From assembly GCA_040220415.1 (NCBI GenBank), contig JAVJUV010000119.1, positions 62,001 through 126,000 of the forward strand: a stretch of DNA of 64,000 nt. The letters run 5' to 3'. The position numbers and the translations under genes were made by a program. Source of the DNA: JAVJUV01 sp040220415 (GTDB lineage: Bacteria > Pseudomonadota > Alphaproteobacteria > Rhodobacterales > Rhodobacteraceae). Of the stretch, positions 53,424 through 62,162 are shown piece by piece (within the stretch, counting starts at the first letter, position 1; each line of letters starts with the position of its first letter). The notes under the pieces were generated by a model. That model had not been told where the DNA came from. It ran no database searches and was given only the letters and a program-made list of their open reading frames with translations.

Positions 53424-54110
53424 TCAGACACCCACATAGCGCTCGCTGATCTCCGGGCTCAGATCGGCTGTCGCACCATTCCAGACCGAGCGGCCACGTT
53501 CCAGGATCACCGACCGGTCTGACACGCCGCGCAGCTCTTTCACCGACTTGTCGACGACCACGATCGACAGCCCCGTTTCGGCCTTCAGTCTGGCGACCGC
53601 CGCCCAGATCTCCTGGCGGATCAGCGGCGACAGCCCCTCGGTCGCCTCGTCCAGCAGCAAGAGCCGCGGATTCGTCATCAGCGCGCGCCCGATCGCCAGC
53701 ATCTGTTGTTCGCCGCCCGACAGCGACGCGGCACGCTGTCCACGCCGCTCGCCCAGACGCGGAAACAGCAGGTCGACCTTTTCCTGATCCCAGTATCCCG
53801 GGCGGGCCGCAGCGATCAGGTTCTCTGTCACCGTCAGATCGCGGAAACAGCGGCGCCCCTCGGGAACAAGGCCGATCCCCAGCCGCGCGGCCCGATGGCT
53901 GGGCAGTCCCGTCAGGTCATGGCCGTCGAAATCCAGACGCCCATCCGTCGGCAGCATCCGGCATATCGCCTTGATCGTCGTGGTCTTGCCCATGCCGTTC
54001 CGGCCCATCAGCGCCAGCACTTCGCCAGCGCCCACCTCCAGATCGACTCCGAACAGCGCCTGGCTGGACCCATAGCTGGCGGTCAGGCCCTCGACCCGCA
54101 GCAGGCTCAT
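53424..54110 (-). CDS. livF: Branched-chain/amide ABC transporter ATPase LivF-type
   Basis: 228-residue ATPase. Walker A ALMGRNGMGKTTTIKAICRM, signature ASLSGGEQQMLAIGRALMTN, Walker B RLLLLDEATEGLSPL. Start overlaps the livG stop (ATGA). Last gene of the five- to six-gene operon. The substrate of the transporter is not fixed by the ATPase; divergent pxpBC suggests an amide or cyclic amino acid as an alternative to leucine-type substrates. Confidence 0.93.
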   Translation of the reverse strand: MSLLRVEGLTASYGSSQALFGVDLEVGAGEVLALMGRNGMGKTTTIKAICRMLPTDGRLDFDGHDLTGLPSHRAARLGIGLVPEGRRCFRDLTVTENLIAAARPGYWDQEKVDLLFPRLGERRGQRAASLSGGEQQMLAIGRALMTNPRLLLLDEATEGLSPLIRQEIWAAVARLKAETGLSIVVVDKSVKELRGVSDRSVILERGRSVWNGATADLSPEISERYVGV

Positions 54111-54856
54111 GCCTCGTCCCCCAGGTAGGCCGTGCGCACGACGGCGTTCGCGCGGATCTCCTCGACCGTGCCGCTGGCGATCACCCGCCCGTAGTCCAGC
54201 ACGCTGATCCGGTCGGCCAGCGCAAAAACGGCGTCCATGTCGTGTTCGACCAGCAGGATCGGCGCTTCGCGCCTCAGATCATCCAGAAAGCCGGTCATCT
54301 GCCGCGAGCCGTCAGCCCCAAGTCCCGCCATCGGCTCGTCCATGACGAAAGCTTTCGGCTTCAGGGTCAGGGCAACCGCGACCTCCAGCTGCCGGCGCTG
54401 GCCGTGGCTCAACTCCGCGGTGCGCAGCGCGGCAAAGGGTAACAGTCCGACCCGCTCCAAGGCCTCCTCGGCATGCGCTCTCAGGCCTCGGTCGCTCAAT
54501 GCGGCCCGAAACAAGCGCCACGGACTGCAGACCGCCCCGATTGCTCCCAGAACGGCGTTCTGAAGCACTGTATCTTCCATCGCCAGCGCCGAGATCTGAA
54601 ACGTGCGCCCCAGCCCGGCACGCGCCCGCAGCCGCATCGGCTGGCCGGTCACATCCTGGCCCATCAGGTGTACGCTGCCTGCATCGGGCGTCAGCCCGCC
54701 GCAGATCTGCGCGATCAGCGTCGACTTGCCAGCGCCATTCGGCCCGATGATCGCATGGATCTCGTCCGGCAGCAGCGATATCGAGATATCTTCGCTCGCG
54801 GTCAGCGCGCCAAAACGCTTGGTCAGGCCACGCGTTTCCAGCACCGCCTCAGTCAT
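54107..54856 (-). CDS. livG: Branched-chain/amide ABC transporter ATPase LivG-type
   Basis: 249-residue ATPase. Walker A AIIGPNGAGKSTLIAQICGG, signature ELSHGQRRQLEVAVALTLKP, Walker B AFVMDEPMAGLGADG. Signature begins LSHGQ rather than LSGGQ, as is common in LivG. The start overlaps the livM end by 8 bases, livF by 4. Confidence 0.93.
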   Translation of the reverse strand: MTEAVLETRGLTKRFGALTASEDISISLLPDEIHAIIGPNGAGKSTLIAQICGGLTPDAGSVHLMGQDVTGQPMRLRARAGLGRTFQISALAMEDTVLQNAVLGAIGAVCSPWRLFRAALSDRGLRAHAEEALERVGLLPFAALRTAELSHGQRRQLEVAVALTLKPKAFVMDEPMAGLGADGSRQMTGFLDDLRREAPILLVEHDMDAVFALADRISVLDYGRVIASGTVEEIRANAVVRTAYLGDEA

Positions 54857-55832
54857 GCGCCGGCTCCCGCCGCGTCAGCATCCCGATCAGCCCGCCCCGT
54901 CCGAACAGAACGATCCCCAACAGCAGCAGCCCAAGGTAGATATGCCAATAGTTGCTCAGCCCGCCCAGCACGTGCTCCAGCGCCACGAACACCACCGCGC
55001 CCGCCACCGGCCCGAACAGCCGCGCCACGCCGCCGATGATCACGAAGACGATGATCTCGCCACTGGTCTGCCAACTGAACATCGTCGGGCTGACGAACCG
55101 GTTCAGGTCGGCGAACAGCGCGCCCGCCAGCCCGGTGATCGCGCCCCAGATCACGAAGGCCGCCAGCTTGATCCGCTGCCCGTCCAGACCCATGGTCTCG
55201 ACCCGAACCGGCACCTGCCGCGCCGCATTCAGCGCCAGCCCGAAGGGCGATCTGGCCAGCCGCGCGTTCAGGAACAGCACAAGGCAAAGGATCGCGAAGC
55301 ACAGCCCGTAGAACTGGATCGGCACCAGCGTGTTCAGCCCGGGAAAGCCGTTGCGCACGTAAATCGACATCCCGTCCTCACCGCCATAGGCGGGCCACGA
55401 GATGGTGAAGAAATAGAACATCTGCCCGAAGGCCAGCGTGATCATGATGAAATAGACGCCGCTGGTTCTGAGCGACAGCGCTCCTATCACCAGCGCCGCC
55501 AGCGCCGAGGCGATGACCGCGACCAGCCAGATCACCGGCATCGACTTGGTGCCCTCGATCGCCAGGGGCCATTCCGTCAGTGGCGTAAATGTCTGGGCAT
55601 GAAACGCCAGGATGCCCATCGCATAGCCGCCGACCCCGAAGAACGCCGCGTGGCCCAGGCTGACCAGCCCGCCCAGGCCCAGCGCGATGTTCAGCCCCAC
55701 GGCGGCCAGCGCGAAGATTACCGCGCGGGTCGCCAGCGTGATGGTGAAGGGCTCGTCCGCCAGGTGCGCCCACAGGGGAACCGCAACCAGCAGCGCCAGA
55801 AAGCCCGCGTTCAGGTACCGTTCGCGGATCAT
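54849..55832 (-). CDS. livM: Branched-chain/amide ABC transporter permease LivM-type
   Basis: 327-residue permease with about eight to ten hydrophobic segments (for example FALAAVGLNIALGLGGLVSL). The cytoplasmic loop LNAARQVPVRVETMGLDGQR is the family docking loop. Overlaps livH by ATGA. It works with LivH as the membrane channel. Confidence 0.93.
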   Translation of the reverse strand: MIRERYLNAGFLALLVAVPLWAHLADEPFTITLATRAVIFALAAVGLNIALGLGGLVSLGHAAFFGVGGYAMGILAFHAQTFTPLTEWPLAIEGTKSMPVIWLVAVIASALAALVIGALSLRTSGVYFIMITLAFGQMFYFFTISWPAYGGEDGMSIYVRNGFPGLNTLVPIQFYGLCFAILCLVLFLNARLARSPFGLALNAARQVPVRVETMGLDGQRIKLAAFVIWGAITGLAGALFADLNRFVSPTMFSWQTSGEIIVFVIIGGVARLFGPVAGAVVFVALEHVLGGLSNYWHIYLGLLLLGIVLFGRGGLIGMLTRREPAHD

Positions 55833-56749
55833 GCGCGCGCCCCGAACAGTCCCGTCGGTCGCCAGATCAGGATCGCGCCCATCAGGATGTATATCGCCAT
55901 CGACGACAGCGACGCGCCGACCGACGTGGCCGACGAAGCGTCCATGAACAGCTTGAACACCTCAGGCAGGAAAATGCCCCCCAGCGTGTCGGTCAGCCCC
56001 ACAAGCAATGCCCCCACCAGCGCGCCCCGGATCGACCCGATACCGCCGATCACGATCACGACGAAGGCCAGGATCAGCACCGGCTCACCCATGCCCACCT
56101 GCACCGACTGGATCGCGCCCACCATCGCGCCCGCCAGTCCGGCCAGCCCGGCGCCCAGCGCAAATACCAGCGTGTAGAGCTTCGAGATGTCGATCCCCAG
56201 CGCCGCCGTCATCTCGCGGTCATTCTCGCCCGCGCGGATGCGGATGCCGATCCGCGTCTTCAAGATCAGAAGCTCTAGGCCCAGCGCGATCAGCAGGCCC
56301 GCCACGATCAGGACAAGCCGATAAAGCGGATACTGGATTCCGCCCGGCAGCGTCACCGGCCCCGACAGCGCATCGGGAATGTCCAGGAACAGCGGGAACG
56401 ATCCGAAGATCCACCGCGTGCCTTCCGAAAAAATCAGGATCAGCGCGAAGGTCGCCAGCACCTGGTCCAGATGGTCCTTCTCGTAAAGGCGTCGGATCAC
56501 CACCAACTCCACGATCGCTCCTGCCAGCGCGGCCGCAATCAGTGCGCCCAGCAGCGCCAGCGTGAATGACCCCGTCGCCCCCGCCACCCAGGCGGCCGCA
56601 AAGGCGCCGACCATGTAGAGCGAACCGTGCGCGAGGTTGATCAGACCCATGACCCCGAAGATCAGCGTCAATCCTGCCGCCATCAGGAACAGCATGACCC
56701 CCAGTTGCAGGCCGTTCAGGACCTGCTCGATGATCAGGATCGTGGACAT
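55829..56749 (-). CDS. livH: Branched-chain/amide ABC transporter permease LivH-type
   Basis: 306-residue permease (NGLQLGVMLFLMAAGLTLIF, then GVMGLINLAHGSLYMVGAFA). Docking loop RAGENDREMTAALGIDISKL. I chose the ATG at 56747-56749, next to the stop of the small upstream gene (TGAGATG). The longer frame would be inside that gene. Confidence 0.93.
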   Translation of the reverse strand: MSTILIIEQVLNGLQLGVMLFLMAAGLTLIFGVMGLINLAHGSLYMVGAFAAAWVAGATGSFTLALLGALIAAALAGAIVELVVIRRLYEKDHLDQVLATFALILIFSEGTRWIFGSFPLFLDIPDALSGPVTLPGGIQYPLYRLVLIVAGLLIALGLELLILKTRIGIRIRAGENDREMTAALGIDISKLYTLVFALGAGLAGLAGAMVGAIQSVQVGMGEPVLILAFVVIVIGGIGSIRGALVGALLVGLTDTLGGIFLPEVFKLFMDASSATSVGASLSSMAIYILMGAILIWRPTGLFGARA

Positions 56750-56750
56750 C

Positions 56751-57029
56751 TCAGAGACGCACCACCAAGGCGGTGCCGCAATCGTTCCAGTCCATTGCGA
56801 AACCCAACGCGTCGTCCTTCGGGCCATGGACGCTGGTCGACATGAACCGGTCCGGGTCCGACCCGTCGCCGACGATGATCGCGTCGATCTCGTCCTCGAC
56901 CCCGCGCGCACCCTCGCCCCAGATCGCGATCAGCGATATGCCGGAGGCCAGACAGGTCTCGACAAAGGGCGCAAGCGCGGCCCGGTCGCTCAGCGGAAGT
57001 CTCAACACGACTGTGGCGGGGTTCAGCAT
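56751..57029 (-). CDS. Small protein of unknown function in the liv operon (92 aa)
   Basis: 92 residues, soluble, no signal peptide. The sequence alternates beta-like (TVVLRLPLSDRAALAPFVET) and acidic parts (WGEGARGVEDEIDAIIVGDG) and ends near a conserved-looking GFAMDWNDCGTALVVRL. It sits between the substrate-binding protein gene and livH and is translationally close to livH. I do not recognise a named family. Start at ATG 57027-57029, SD weak; a longer in-frame version overlaps the preceding gene. Confidence 0.72.
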   Translation of the reverse strand: MLNPATVVLRLPLSDRAALAPFVETCLASGISLIAIWGEGARGVEDEIDAIIVGDGSDPDRFMSTSVHGPKDDALGFAMDWNDCGTALVVRL

Positions 57030-57075
57030 GGCGGACAGACGCGCGGCAGCCGGTCGTGCCGCCGCGCATCGCAGC

Positions 57076-58209
57076 TTACATCTGGCATTCGGCGGCGTAG
57101 GGATCGCCGTGATCCTCAAGCACCTTGCCAATGATCTTGTTGGTATAGACGTCGCCTTCCTTGATCACTTCGCGGATGTAGATGTCATGAATCGGGTGGT
57201 TGTTCGGCCCGAACCGGAAGTCTCCGCGAACGCTGTCGAAATCCGCTTCCTTCAGCGCGGCGCGGAACGCGTCGATGTCCGAAATCTCGGCTTTCTCCAT
57301 CGCGCTGATCAGCAGGTTCGCGGTGTCGAACCCCTGGCTGGCATAAAGCGACGGCAGCCGCCCATACTCGGCCTGGAAGGTCTCGACGAAGGCCGCGTTG
57401 GCCGCGTTGTCCAAATCCTTGTTCCACTGCGATGTGTTCTTCACGCCCAGCGCCGCTTCGCCCACGGCTTGCAGGATACCCTGGTCGAAGCTGAACGCCG
57501 GTCCCACCACGGGAATATCGACGCCGCTTTCGGAATACTGCTTCAGGAACGAGATCCCCATGCCGCCCGGCAGGAAGAAATAGACGGCATCGGCACCCGA
57601 GGCGCGAATCTGCGCGATCTCGGCGGCATAGTCGGTCTGGCCCAGTTCCGTGTAGATCTCCGATGCGACCTCGCCTTCGTAAAGCGCCTTGAAGCCGTTC
57701 AGCGCATCGGTCCCCGCCGGATAGTTCGGTGCCAGCAGAAAGGTGTTCTTGTAACCGGCTATATTTGCGTACGCCCCGCCGCCGTTGTGCAGGCTGTCGT
57801 TCTGCCAGGCAACGTTGAAGTAGTTCGGATGGCACCCCTTGCCGGCCAGCGGCGACGGGCCCGCATTCGGCGAGAGATAAATCTTGCCCTGAGCAGTCAC
57901 GCTCGGCACCACGGCCATCGCAAGGTTCGACCAGATGATCCCGGTCAGAACGTCGACTTTCTCGGACTGGACCATCTTGTCGGCCAACTGCACTGCAATA
58001 TCCGGTTTCTGCTGATCGTCCTCGATCACGACCTCGATATCGTCGCGCCCCGACTGCTGGACCGCCAGCAAGAAGCCGTCACGCACGTCGATACCAAGGC
58101 CAGCGCCACCGCCGGACAGCGTGGTGATCATGCCTACCTTGACCTCGGCGGCTGCCGCCTGAGCTGAAACGGCCAGCGCAGCGGACAAAAGAAGTGTCTT
58201 GAATTTCAT
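57076..58209 (-). CDS. ABC transporter substrate-binding protein (LivJ/K, type 1 PBP)
   Basis: 377-residue periplasmic binding protein with signal peptide (MKFKTLLLSAALAVSAQAAA). Typical ligand region VGMITTLSGGGAGLGIDVRD, and a hinge-like VVGPAFSFDQGILQAVGEAA. GGGGAGA lies 6 bases before this ATG; another ATG directly before it is possible. Leads the operon; divergent from pxpB. Substrate unknown: LivJ/K-like proteins bind amino acids, amides, urea or aromatic acids. Confidence 0.9.
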   Translation of the reverse strand: MKFKTLLLSAALAVSAQAAAAEVKVGMITTLSGGGAGLGIDVRDGFLLAVQQSGRDDIEVVIEDDQQKPDIAVQLADKMVQSEKVDVLTGIIWSNLAMAVVPSVTAQGKIYLSPNAGPSPLAGKGCHPNYFNVAWQNDSLHNGGGAYANIAGYKNTFLLAPNYPAGTDALNGFKALYEGEVASEIYTELGQTDYAAEIAQIRASGADAVYFFLPGGMGISFLKQYSESGVDIPVVGPAFSFDQGILQAVGEAALGVKNTSQWNKDLDNAANAAFVETFQAEYGRLPSLYASQGFDTANLLISAMEKAEISDIDAFRAALKEADFDSVRGDFRFGPNNHPIHDIYIREVIKEGDVYTNKIIGKVLEDHGDPYAAECQM

Positions 58210-58373
58210 CATTGTCTCCCCAGTGTTCCGGGCCCCGGGCAGGGCCTTGTCTTTTCTTGAAAGCGTTATTCTATCGCTTGCGACAGACTTCAAGGAATGC
58301 GCTTGGGTGGCAAGCCGGAAATGACTCTCCCATGTTCCCATCCGCCGCCGACTGTGAGACGTTGCGCCCCATA

Positions 58374-59108
58374 ATGACAGCGCCCGCGCCCGAAATCCTG
58401 CCCCTCGGCCTCGATGGGATTCTTGTCCGCTTCGCCGACACTCTCAGCGAGGCCGCCAATCGGGCCGCGCTCGCCTTTCGCGGCGAGTTGGAACACGAGC
58501 TTCCGACGGGCGTTACCGAAACCGCCACATCGCTCACATCGGTGCTTGTCCGGTTCCGGCCCGGCGAGGTCGCGCGCGCCCGGCTGGAGGACACGCTGCG
58601 GGACCGCCTGACACGGCAGGACTGGTATCACGCACCCCTGCCCGAAGGCCGCACCCTCTGGCGGATTCCGGCGGTCTTCGGCGGCGAGCACGGCCCACAG
58701 CTTGACGAGGTCGCCGAAGCGGCCGGCCTCTCGCCCGATCAGGCGGTGACCGAGATCGCATCGGCCGAGCTTCGCGTCCTCGCGCTCGGGTTCGCACCGG
58801 GACAGCCCTATCTTGGATTTCTGGACGAGCACTGGAACATCCCCCGTCAGACCGAAGTGACGCCCGAGGTGCCACGGGGCGCCGTCGTTGTCGCCGTCAG
58901 GCAGGTCATACCCTTCGCCAACGCCGCCCCGACCGGCTGGCGCCAGATCGGGCGCACCGCCTTCCGCTGCTATGCGCGAAACGGCTCGCCCCCTATTCCG
59001 CTGAAGGCCGGCGACAGCGTGCGGTTCGACCCGGCGCAGGCAAAGGACTTCGCGCGTCTCGCCGACGCCGGCCCGCTGGGCGGCGCCGTCGCGGAGCCGA
59101 TCGAATGA
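58374..59108 (+). CDS. pxpB: 5-oxoprolinase subunit PxpB (KipI-like)
   Basis: 244-residue protein. N-terminal ILPLGLDGILVRFADTLSEA, a central block ALGFAPGQPYLGFLDEHWNI and RQVIPFANAAPTGWRQIGRT, both typical of PxpB/KipI. In bacteria PxpA, B and C together hydrolyse 5-oxoproline to glutamate with ATP. ATG at 58374 chosen for family length, though the SD is weak; another ATG lies 14 codons upstream. Divergent from the liv-type operon and coupled to pxpC by ATGA. Confidence 0.9.
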   Translation: MTAPAPEILPLGLDGILVRFADTLSEAANRAALAFRGELEHELPTGVTETATSLTSVLVRFRPGEVARARLEDTLRDRLTRQDWYHAPLPEGRTLWRIPAVFGGEHGPQLDEVAEAAGLSPDQAVTEIASAELRVLALGFAPGQPYLGFLDEHWNIPRQTEVTPEVPRGAVVVAVRQVIPFANAAPTGWRQIGRTAFRCYARNGSPPIPLKAGDSVRFDPAQAKDFARLADAGPLGGAVAEPIE

Positions 59109-60115
59109 GCGGCCACCTGATCATCGACCGCGCCGGCCCCGGTCTCGGCGTTCAGGATCTCGGACGCCCCCACGGCATTGGTCTCGGCCTGTCGCGCGGC
59201 GGCGCCGCCGACCGGCATGGCTTCCTGATGGGCGCCGCGCTCCTCGGCAACCCGCCCGGCGCTGCGGCGCTTGAGATGACGGTCGGCGGCGGGCGCTTCC
59301 GCGTCGATGCCCCGGTCCGCATCGCGCTCACCGGGGCACACCTCCGGGCCACGATAAACGGCAGCCCCCTCGAGGACCACGCAACCTACCGGATGAACCC
59401 TGGCGACACGCTCGACATCGGCCCCGCCGAGAACGGCGTCTACGGCTACCTCCATGTCTCGGGCGGGCTTCTGACCGACGAAGAGCTTGGCGGGCGCGGG
59501 CGTCACAGGATCGCCGGCCTCGGCCCCGATCTCGCCGATGGCGACCGCCTGCCGCTGGGCGACGATCCCGAACCCGACGCCCGGCCCCTTCGCCTGGCGC
59601 CCGAGACACCCGGCGCCCAACCTATCCGCGTCATCCCCGGCCCACAGACCGCGCTTTTCCCGCAGGACGCGCGCGACCGGTTCGAGTCCACCACCTTCAC
59701 CCGCAGCCCGCGCGGCAACCGGCAGGGCGTGCGCATGGACCAGGACGGCGCGCCTTTCGCCACCGAGGCGCAACTGGGACAGGTCTCGGATTTCATCTCC
59801 GAAGGCGACATCCAGATGACCGGCGACGGCACGCCCTTCGTGCTTCTGACCGAATGCCAGACGATGGGCGGTTACCCGCGGATCGGCACCGTCATTCCCG
59901 CCGATCTGCCCCGCATCGCCCAGGCGCTCCCCGGCGCGAAGATCCGGTTCCGGTTCGTGAGCTTCGACCAGGCGGAACCGACCTGGACCAGCGACGAAGA
60001 CCTCTACCGCGCGTTCCGATCCCGCTGCACGCCCCGCGTTCGCGACCCGCGCGAGATGGCGGATCTCCTGTCCTACGAGCTGATCGACCGCCCCCCCGAC
60101 GACATCGTCGAGTAG
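59105..60115 (+). CDS. pxpC: 5-oxoprolinase subunit PxpC (KipA-like)
   Basis: 336-residue partner of PxpB with the biotin-carboxyltransferase-like fold. N-terminal IDRAGPGLGVQDLGRPHGIG, and TECQTMGGYPRIGTVIPADL towards the C-terminus. ATGA overlap with pxpB. The third subunit PxpA (LamB/YcsF) is not adjacent; the next gene is convergent. Coupling to the ABC operon suggests uptake and use of 5-oxoproline or a related lactam. Confidence 0.9.
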   Translation: MSGHLIIDRAGPGLGVQDLGRPHGIGLGLSRGGAADRHGFLMGAALLGNPPGAAALEMTVGGGRFRVDAPVRIALTGAHLRATINGSPLEDHATYRMNPGDTLDIGPAENGVYGYLHVSGGLLTDEELGGRGRHRIAGLGPDLADGDRLPLGDDPEPDARPLRLAPETPGAQPIRVIPGPQTALFPQDARDRFESTTFTRSPRGNRQGVRMDQDGAPFATEAQLGQVSDFISEGDIQMTGDGTPFVLLTECQTMGGYPRIGTVIPADLPRIAQALPGAKIRFRFVSFDQAEPTWTSDEDLYRAFRSRCTPRVRDPREMADLLSYELIDRPPDDIVE

Positions 60116-60119
60116 GCCG

Positions 60120-61676
60120 TCACAGCATCCACTGCACGGGCAGGACGCTCGCGATTGCCACAAACAGCCGCAGCGGCAGCGTCGTGTTCGGCTCGACGTC
60201 ATAGGTCACGGCGCTGCCGTCCGCGTTCCCGGCCGTCCACAGCGTGCCGCCACCCTCGTCCCGCGTCACCCGATAGGCCAGGACCGGCAATGTCTCGTCC
60301 ATCCAACCCGAGATCAATCCCGCGACCCGCGGGCTGTCGATCAGCAGCCCCATCTCCGTGTTCAGCCGCCGCGACCGGGGATCGAAGTTTAGCGATCCGA
60401 TGAAGGCGCGCTGTCCGTCCACTGCGAAGCTCTTGGCGTGCAGCGCCGCCTTCGACAGCTCCATGATCCCCAGTTCGTTGATCGTACGCCGCTCGCCGCC
60501 GTCGCTGCGCAGTTCGTAGACTTCGACACCGCCACCGACCAGCGCGTCGCGATAGTTGATATAGCCTGCATGAACCATCACGACGTCGGTCGCCTCCAGC
60601 GAGTTCGTCAGCGTCCGCACACGGACACCGTCCAGGGCGAACTCGGCCATGCGCTCGGTCGCGACCTTCCCGGCGATGAAATAGGCCGAGATGATGTCGA
60701 ACGACAACCTGGGTGTTCCCACTTCGCTCATCAGTTTTCGGATCATCAGATCCGAGGCATCCACCAGCCCCAGACCCTTGCCGGGGTCGTCGCTGAACAA
60801 CAATACCGGCACCCACTCCAGCGGCAGGCTCCCAGCTTCAAGCTGTTCGATCATCGACGATTGCAGCACGATTTCCGAATACGCGCGCGCCTGCTCGGTT
60901 TCCCGAAATGCCGCGTCGCGTGCCTGCAGCAGCGTGTCTGCGCCCTGCTCCGCGTCGACCAGGCTGGCGACTGGATAGGACGATCCGCTGAACCAGTAGC
61001 GCTCGAAATCGGCCGACACCTCCACCGCGGCCGGTCCCAACGCCAGAACGTCCAGGTCAAGATACGTGTGCCCGTTTCCCGTCTCGAAATAGATGTCGCC
61101 GATGTTCCGGCCGCCCACGATGGTCGCCACCGCATCCACGGTCAGCGACTTGTTGTGCATCCGCCGGTTCAGCCGGAAGAAATCGAATGCATAATTCAAC
61201 AGCCGATGATCCCGCACCGTGAACGGGTTGAAGACCCGCACCTCTGCCTGGGGCAGCGCATCCAGCGCCGCCAATTCCTGGTCCAGATCGGGCGTCCCGT
61301 TGTCGTCGACCAGCAGTCGTACACGAACGCCGCGCTTCACCGCGTCCTGCAACTCGGCCAAAAGGCGAATCCCGGTCAGGTCGTCCTGCCAGATGTAATA
61401 CTGCGCATCGATGGTTTCGGTCGCAGATCGGATCAGCATGACGCGTGCCGCGAATGCATCGGTGCCCCGCTCCAGCGGCAGGATACCGGACATGCCGGGA
61501 TGGACCGCAGCCAGCGGCGCAATGGACTGTCCCAGTTTCGTTGCGTCCGCCGCGGGCCAGCCCTCGCCGGTCCGGGCTTCGGGAATGTCGGGCAGCGGAA
61601 ACAACAGTCTCAGCGACACGATTGCGATGGCAGCCACCGCAACCAGGGTCATGACCGCTTTCAGAAGCCTGCGCAT
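60120..61676 (-). CDS. Phospholipase D-fold protein (cardiolipin synthase-like)
   Basis: 518 residues. N-terminal membrane anchor (AVMTLVAVAAIAIVSLRLLF) and two HKD motifs: RMHNKSLTVDAVATIVGGRN (H174) and ALHAKSFAVDGQRAFIGSLN (near 430). Two intact HKD repeats point to a cardiolipin synthase or phosphatidyl-transferase in the inner membrane. ATG at 61674-61676 chosen; a GTG six codons earlier is possible. Convergent to pxpC with 4 bases between. Not evidently linked to neighbours. Confidence 0.88.
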   Translation of the reverse strand: MRRLLKAVMTLVAVAAIAIVSLRLLFPLPDIPEARTGEGWPAADATKLGQSIAPLAAVHPGMSGILPLERGTDAFAARVMLIRSATETIDAQYYIWQDDLTGIRLLAELQDAVKRGVRVRLLVDDNGTPDLDQELAALDALPQAEVRVFNPFTVRDHRLLNYAFDFFRLNRRMHNKSLTVDAVATIVGGRNIGDIYFETGNGHTYLDLDVLALGPAAVEVSADFERYWFSGSSYPVASLVDAEQGADTLLQARDAAFRETEQARAYSEIVLQSSMIEQLEAGSLPLEWVPVLLFSDDPGKGLGLVDASDLMIRKLMSEVGTPRLSFDIISAYFIAGKVATERMAEFALDGVRVRTLTNSLEATDVVMVHAGYINYRDALVGGGVEVYELRSDGGERRTINELGIMELSKAALHAKSFAVDGQRAFIGSLNFDPRSRRLNTEMGLLIDSPRVAGLISGWMDETLPVLAYRVTRDEGGGTLWTAGNADGSAVTYDVEPNTTLPLRLFVAIASVLPVQWML

Positions 61677-62162
61677 ACCCGGTGAACTCCACACGCATGA
61701 ACTTGGAAACCCCGGCTTGCGGTTTCTTCTGGCGACAAGCTAACCGGCCTCACCCCCGATGAAAATAGTGCCCAGGCACCCACGGACTGCCCACCTGGAA
61801 ATCGGATTGATGGGGCGGGTCGGCAATCCAAGACAACCGGAACGATACCCAGACGGTGTTTTGCGATCCCGTGCGCCAGACCGACAGCTCCGAGGCATGG
61901 GACGGCGAACCGCTGGGCAATACCGACTGACCCGCGACATCGGACAGGGAACACCTGCTTAACGCAGCGGTAAGCTTCGTGAACGTGCGCACCAGATGTT
62001 GTGTGTCCATTGTCTGACCAACCAGAGGCACCGACAAAATACCGACGTGATACCGACGTCCCGATTCACGCTCAGGCCCCGAATTTTAAGGCGTTTACGA
62101 TTTGGGGTGTTCCGCGCAACGCCCTTCGCTCGCACGTTGTGGCAGGACTCTGTTAAGCCCGT
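61677..62162. other. 486-base stretch without a supportable gene
   Basis: Upstream region of the phospholipase D-like gene and downstream of the amino-acid ABC ATPase. Small open frames exist (for example minus 61750-62037, 95 codons) but lack an SD and recognisable families. It contains three ACCGAC hexamers at exact 11-base intervals (62030, 62041, 62052), the last two within a 10-base tandem repeat. Confidence 0.5.
62030..62059. repeat. Three ACCGAC repeats spaced 11 bases apart
   Basis: ACCGAC occurs at 62030-62035, 62041-62046 and 62052-62057. The last two lie in direct repeats ATACCGACGT (62039-62048, 62050-62059). An 11-base period places the sites on one face of the helix, as for a cooperatively bound regulator. 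Regulator unknown; it may also be a short slippage repeat. Confidence 0.5.

Noticed and set aside
54603..56177. 524-codon plus-strand frame opposite livM/livH
   Set aside because: Antisense to conserved permeases; polar low-complexity translation.
61750..62037. 95-codon minus-strand frame upstream of the phospholipase D-like gene
   Set aside because: No SD, no recognisable family; kept only as part of the gene-free stretch.
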